A DNA stretch of 64,000 nucleotides from Priestia abyssalis (lineage in GTDB: Bacteria > Bacillota > Bacilli > Bacillales > Bacillaceae_H). The notes below the pieces were generated by a model that saw nothing but the letters and a program-made list of their open reading frames with translations, made no database searches and was not told where the DNA came from. Shown one piece after another: positions 61,213 to 64,000 of the stretch; positions within the stretch are counted from its first letter, which is position 1, and each line of letters starts with the position of its first letter. The DNA is taken from the NCBI RefSeq assembly GCF_002019595.1, contig NZ_KV917369.1, positions 2,070,417-2,134,416 on the forward strand, read 5' to 3'. The translations under genes were made by a program, and so were the position numbers.

Positions 61213-61256
61213 ACAAACAGTCAAGCACTTTTTAGTAGCCTTGGCTGTTTGTCGTT
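61213..61256 (+). terminator. Terminator after the aldo/keto reductase
   Basis: ACAAACAG.CAAG pairs with CTTG.CTGTTTGT; a modest T-rich tail follows. Confidence 0.6.
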
Positions 61257-61353
61257 CTTACTAGCATTCAATTAGAATCTCGCTGTTTTCTTTACTGTGA
61301 ATGTATGGGGGTGAGATGAGTGTCGAAAAAAATTTAGTTAAATTTATGAAGGA

Positions 61354-61379
61354 AACAGGGAATTTCCCCTGTTTTTTTA
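61354..61379 (+). terminator. Short terminator-like hairpin
   Basis: AACAGGG pairs with CCCTGTT and a T-run of seven follows. What it terminates is unclear; no gene lies between it and the previous terminator. Confidence 0.55.
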
Positions 61380-61449
61380 CTTTAAATATAGATAATTTTC
61401 AAAAAAATGTTGTATTTTAATGATTTTATTGATATATTACATCTATAAA

Positions 61450-62550
<1,101 letters not shown>

Positions 62551-62665
62551 AATGAGCATGTGCATAATGTAAAGGGGGTGAGTGGTACATAACAAAGGTG
62601 GCCAATTAAACTAGTCTTAATCCAATAGTTTTCAATAAACGAGTGTAAAAAATTTTTATAGACGA

Positions 62666-62683
62666 AAGAAAGCGTTTACTAAA
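62666..62683 (+). promoter_or_regulatory. Overlapping cre-like site and LacI-type operator
   Basis: TTTACTAAA at 62675-62683 is the reverse form of the local operator. It overlaps GAAAGCGTTTACT, a cre-like site with 12 of 14 matches, so CcpA and the LacI regulator may compete or co-act here. Confidence 0.5.
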
Positions 62684-62713
62684 TTTGGGTGAAATGATGA
62701 GGGGGATAATGAG

Positions 62714-63952
62714 ATGAACAAAACGATGGCATTATTGATGACGGGTGTATTAGCTGTTTCAACTTTATCAGCCTGTGGCAGTAAGGAAGAGGCGGCAGGT
62801 GGATCTGGCGGCAAAGTGAAAATCGAGTTTTTCCAATATAAATCAGAAGCAAAAGGGACATTTGATCAATTAATAGAGAAATTTGAGAAAGAAAATCCGG
62901 AAATTGATGTTGTTCAATCCAATCCGCCGGATGCTACGACAGTATTAAAAACACGTGTAGCGAAGCGCGATCTTCCTGATGTAATTGGAATGGGTGGAGA
63001 TTCAGCGTTTAAAGAAATTGCAAAAGCGGGAGCTTTTAAAGACGTTTCTGAAGATGCCTTGTTAAAGGATATTCAACCGGCCTATACCAAAATGTTAAAA
63101 GACGTGTCGCAACAAGAAAAGGTATATGGTATTCCGTATGCAACAAACGCAAATGCTGTCATTTATAATAAAGCGATTTTCAAAGAGTTAGGTATTGAAG
63201 TACCGAAAACATGGGATGAGTTCATCGCAGCAGCAGAAAAAGTGAAGGAAGCTGGAAAAATCCCATTCTACTTCACTTTTAAAGATTCATGGACAACATT
63301 GCCTTCTTATAACGTACTGGCAGCCAATACACAGGGCGAAGACTTTTTTAAAGAGTTAAACAAAGGAAACACGACATTTGCCGAAGGACATAAAGAAGCG
63401 GTGGACAAGTTCTTAACTCTTCTGGAATATGGCCATAAAAATCAATCCGGTAAAGCGTACAATGACGGAAACGCGGCTTTTGCGAAAGGTGAATCCGCCA
63501 TGTATCTCCAAGGTGTTTGGGCGATTCCAGAGGTTAAAAAAGCTAATTCGGACATCGAGCTTGGTGTATTTCCTTACCCAGTAACAAATACTCCGGGCGA
63601 ATCAAAGGTAGTATCAGGAGTGGACTTATTGCTTGCCCAATCTGTCACAACAGAGCATGGAAAAGAAGCGAAGAAGTTCATCGAGTTTCTCTTAGCTGAC
63701 GAAAACGCGAAAGAATACATTGCACAGCAAAACGCATTTTCAGCCAAAAAAGGCATCGTACAAGAAGCCCCTGAAGTGGAAGGTTTAAAGGAAAGTTTTG
63801 CAAAAGGTGAGGTAGTTGACTTCCCTGATCATTATGTACCGTCTGCCGTAGGGCTGGATAAACAATTGCAAGTATTGACGGAGAAAAAAGATGCGAAGCA
63901 GTATTTGACAACATTGGATAAAGAATGGGGGAAAGTAGCCGACCGTCAATAA
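62714..63952 (+). CDS. Sugar ABC transporter substrate-binding lipoprotein
   Basis: 412 residues behind GAGGGGG. Signal peptide with lipobox LSACG. Family-1 solute-binding features: KIEFFQYKSEAKGTFDQLIE, GIPYATNANAVIYNKAIFKE and KGESAMYLQGVWAIPEVKKA. It binds an oligosaccharide outside the cell and delivers it to a permease, which should lie just beyond the window edge. Confidence 0.92.
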   Translation: MNKTMALLMTGVLAVSTLSACGSKEEAAGGSGGKVKIEFFQYKSEAKGTFDQLIEKFEKENPEIDVVQSNPPDATTVLKTRVAKRDLPDVIGMGGDSAFKEIAKAGAFKDVSEDALLKDIQPAYTKMLKDVSQQEKVYGIPYATNANAVIYNKAIFKELGIEVPKTWDEFIAAAEKVKEAGKIPFYFTFKDSWTTLPSYNVLAANTQGEDFFKELNKGNTTFAEGHKEAVDKFLTLLEYGHKNQSGKAYNDGNAAFAKGESAMYLQGVWAIPEVKKANSDIELGVFPYPVTNTPGESKVVSGVDLLLAQSVTTEHGKEAKKFIEFLLADENAKEYIAQQNAFSAKKGIVQEAPEVEGLKESFAKGEVVDFPDHYVPSAVGLDKQLQVLTEKKDAKQYLTTLDKEWGKVADRQ

Positions 63953-63959
63953 CGATCAA

Positions 63960-63994
63960 GGAGAAATTGGGGATCCCCAGTTTCTCCGTTTTCT
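63960..63994 (+). terminator. Hairpin after the binding-protein gene
   Basis: GGAGAAA..GGGG pairs with CCCC..TTTCTCC, then GTTTTCT. Such partial terminators after a binding-protein gene usually lower expression of the permease genes that follow. Confidence 0.6.
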
Positions 63995-64000
63995 AAAAAG

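Overview
The window looks like chromosome of a spore-forming, low-to-medium GC Bacillaceae bacterium. The evidence is a gerA/gerC/gerB germinant-receptor operon, strong AGGAGG-type ribosome binding sites, many GTG/TTG starts, CcpA-, WalR-, FapR- and sigma54-type control sites, a YbxH-family gene, and the interspersed Bacillus repeat that begins GTGTCTAGCTCCAGCGCC. I cannot name the species. No rRNA, tRNA, CRISPR array or prophage was seen.

Layout. 0-0.6 kb: 5' part of a second PRPP synthetase gene. 0.77-8.0 kb: a catabolic island (GGDEF-like/winged-helix regulator, broken nitrilase, DUF3311 + sodium:solute symporter, YtcJ-like amidohydrolase, M20 hydrolase, aldehyde dehydrogenase remnant) in which both end genes have decayed. 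8.3-12.8 kb: WalR-controlled CwlO-like D,L-endopeptidase, ybxH, secreted M14 carboxypeptidase, prolyl-4-hydroxylase-like oxygenase. 12.97-14.38 kb: a tnpA-less IS605-type element with intact TnpB and an SOS-like box in its promoter. 15.4-20.2 kb: germinant-receptor operon followed by a 5'-deleted second gerB. 21.1-21.7 kb: a Mn2+ (yybP-ykoY) riboswitch in front of two tiny basic proteins, one of FbpB type. 22.5-27.3 kb: uppP, lipoprotein cyclophilin, AEC transporter, LysR regulator, DUF2164 gene. 27.4-35.2 kb: complete acetoin dehydrogenase operon acoABCL with a sigma54 promoter, a bdhA remnant and the activator acoR. 35.4-43.3 kb: housekeeping and hypothetical genes, including fabH with a FapR operator and a divergent DUF948 pair with sigmaB-like promoters.

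43.5-51.9 kb: one gene for a protein of about 2,778 residues with 26 tandem carboxypeptidase-regulatory-like beta-sandwich repeats, no signal peptide, and a C-terminal domain that holds all its cysteines. 53.2-59.9 kb: a compact phospho-signalling locus (membrane PP2C, trypsin-TM-FHA protein, second PP2C, zinc-ribbon/kinase/TM/PASTA protein, zinc-ribbon/FHA protein). This is the best candidate for a poorly described system, because writer, two erasers and two readers are encoded together. 60.2-64 kb: aldo/keto reductase, LacI regulator and sugar-binding lipoprotein, probably one regulon marked by TTTAGTAAA-like operators.

Repeats. A double-hairpin repeat occurs four times (two full, two partial) and shows compensatory changes in its stems. 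A solo left end related to the TnpB element sits at 38.2 kb in the same context as the complete element, directly behind a terminator T-tract.
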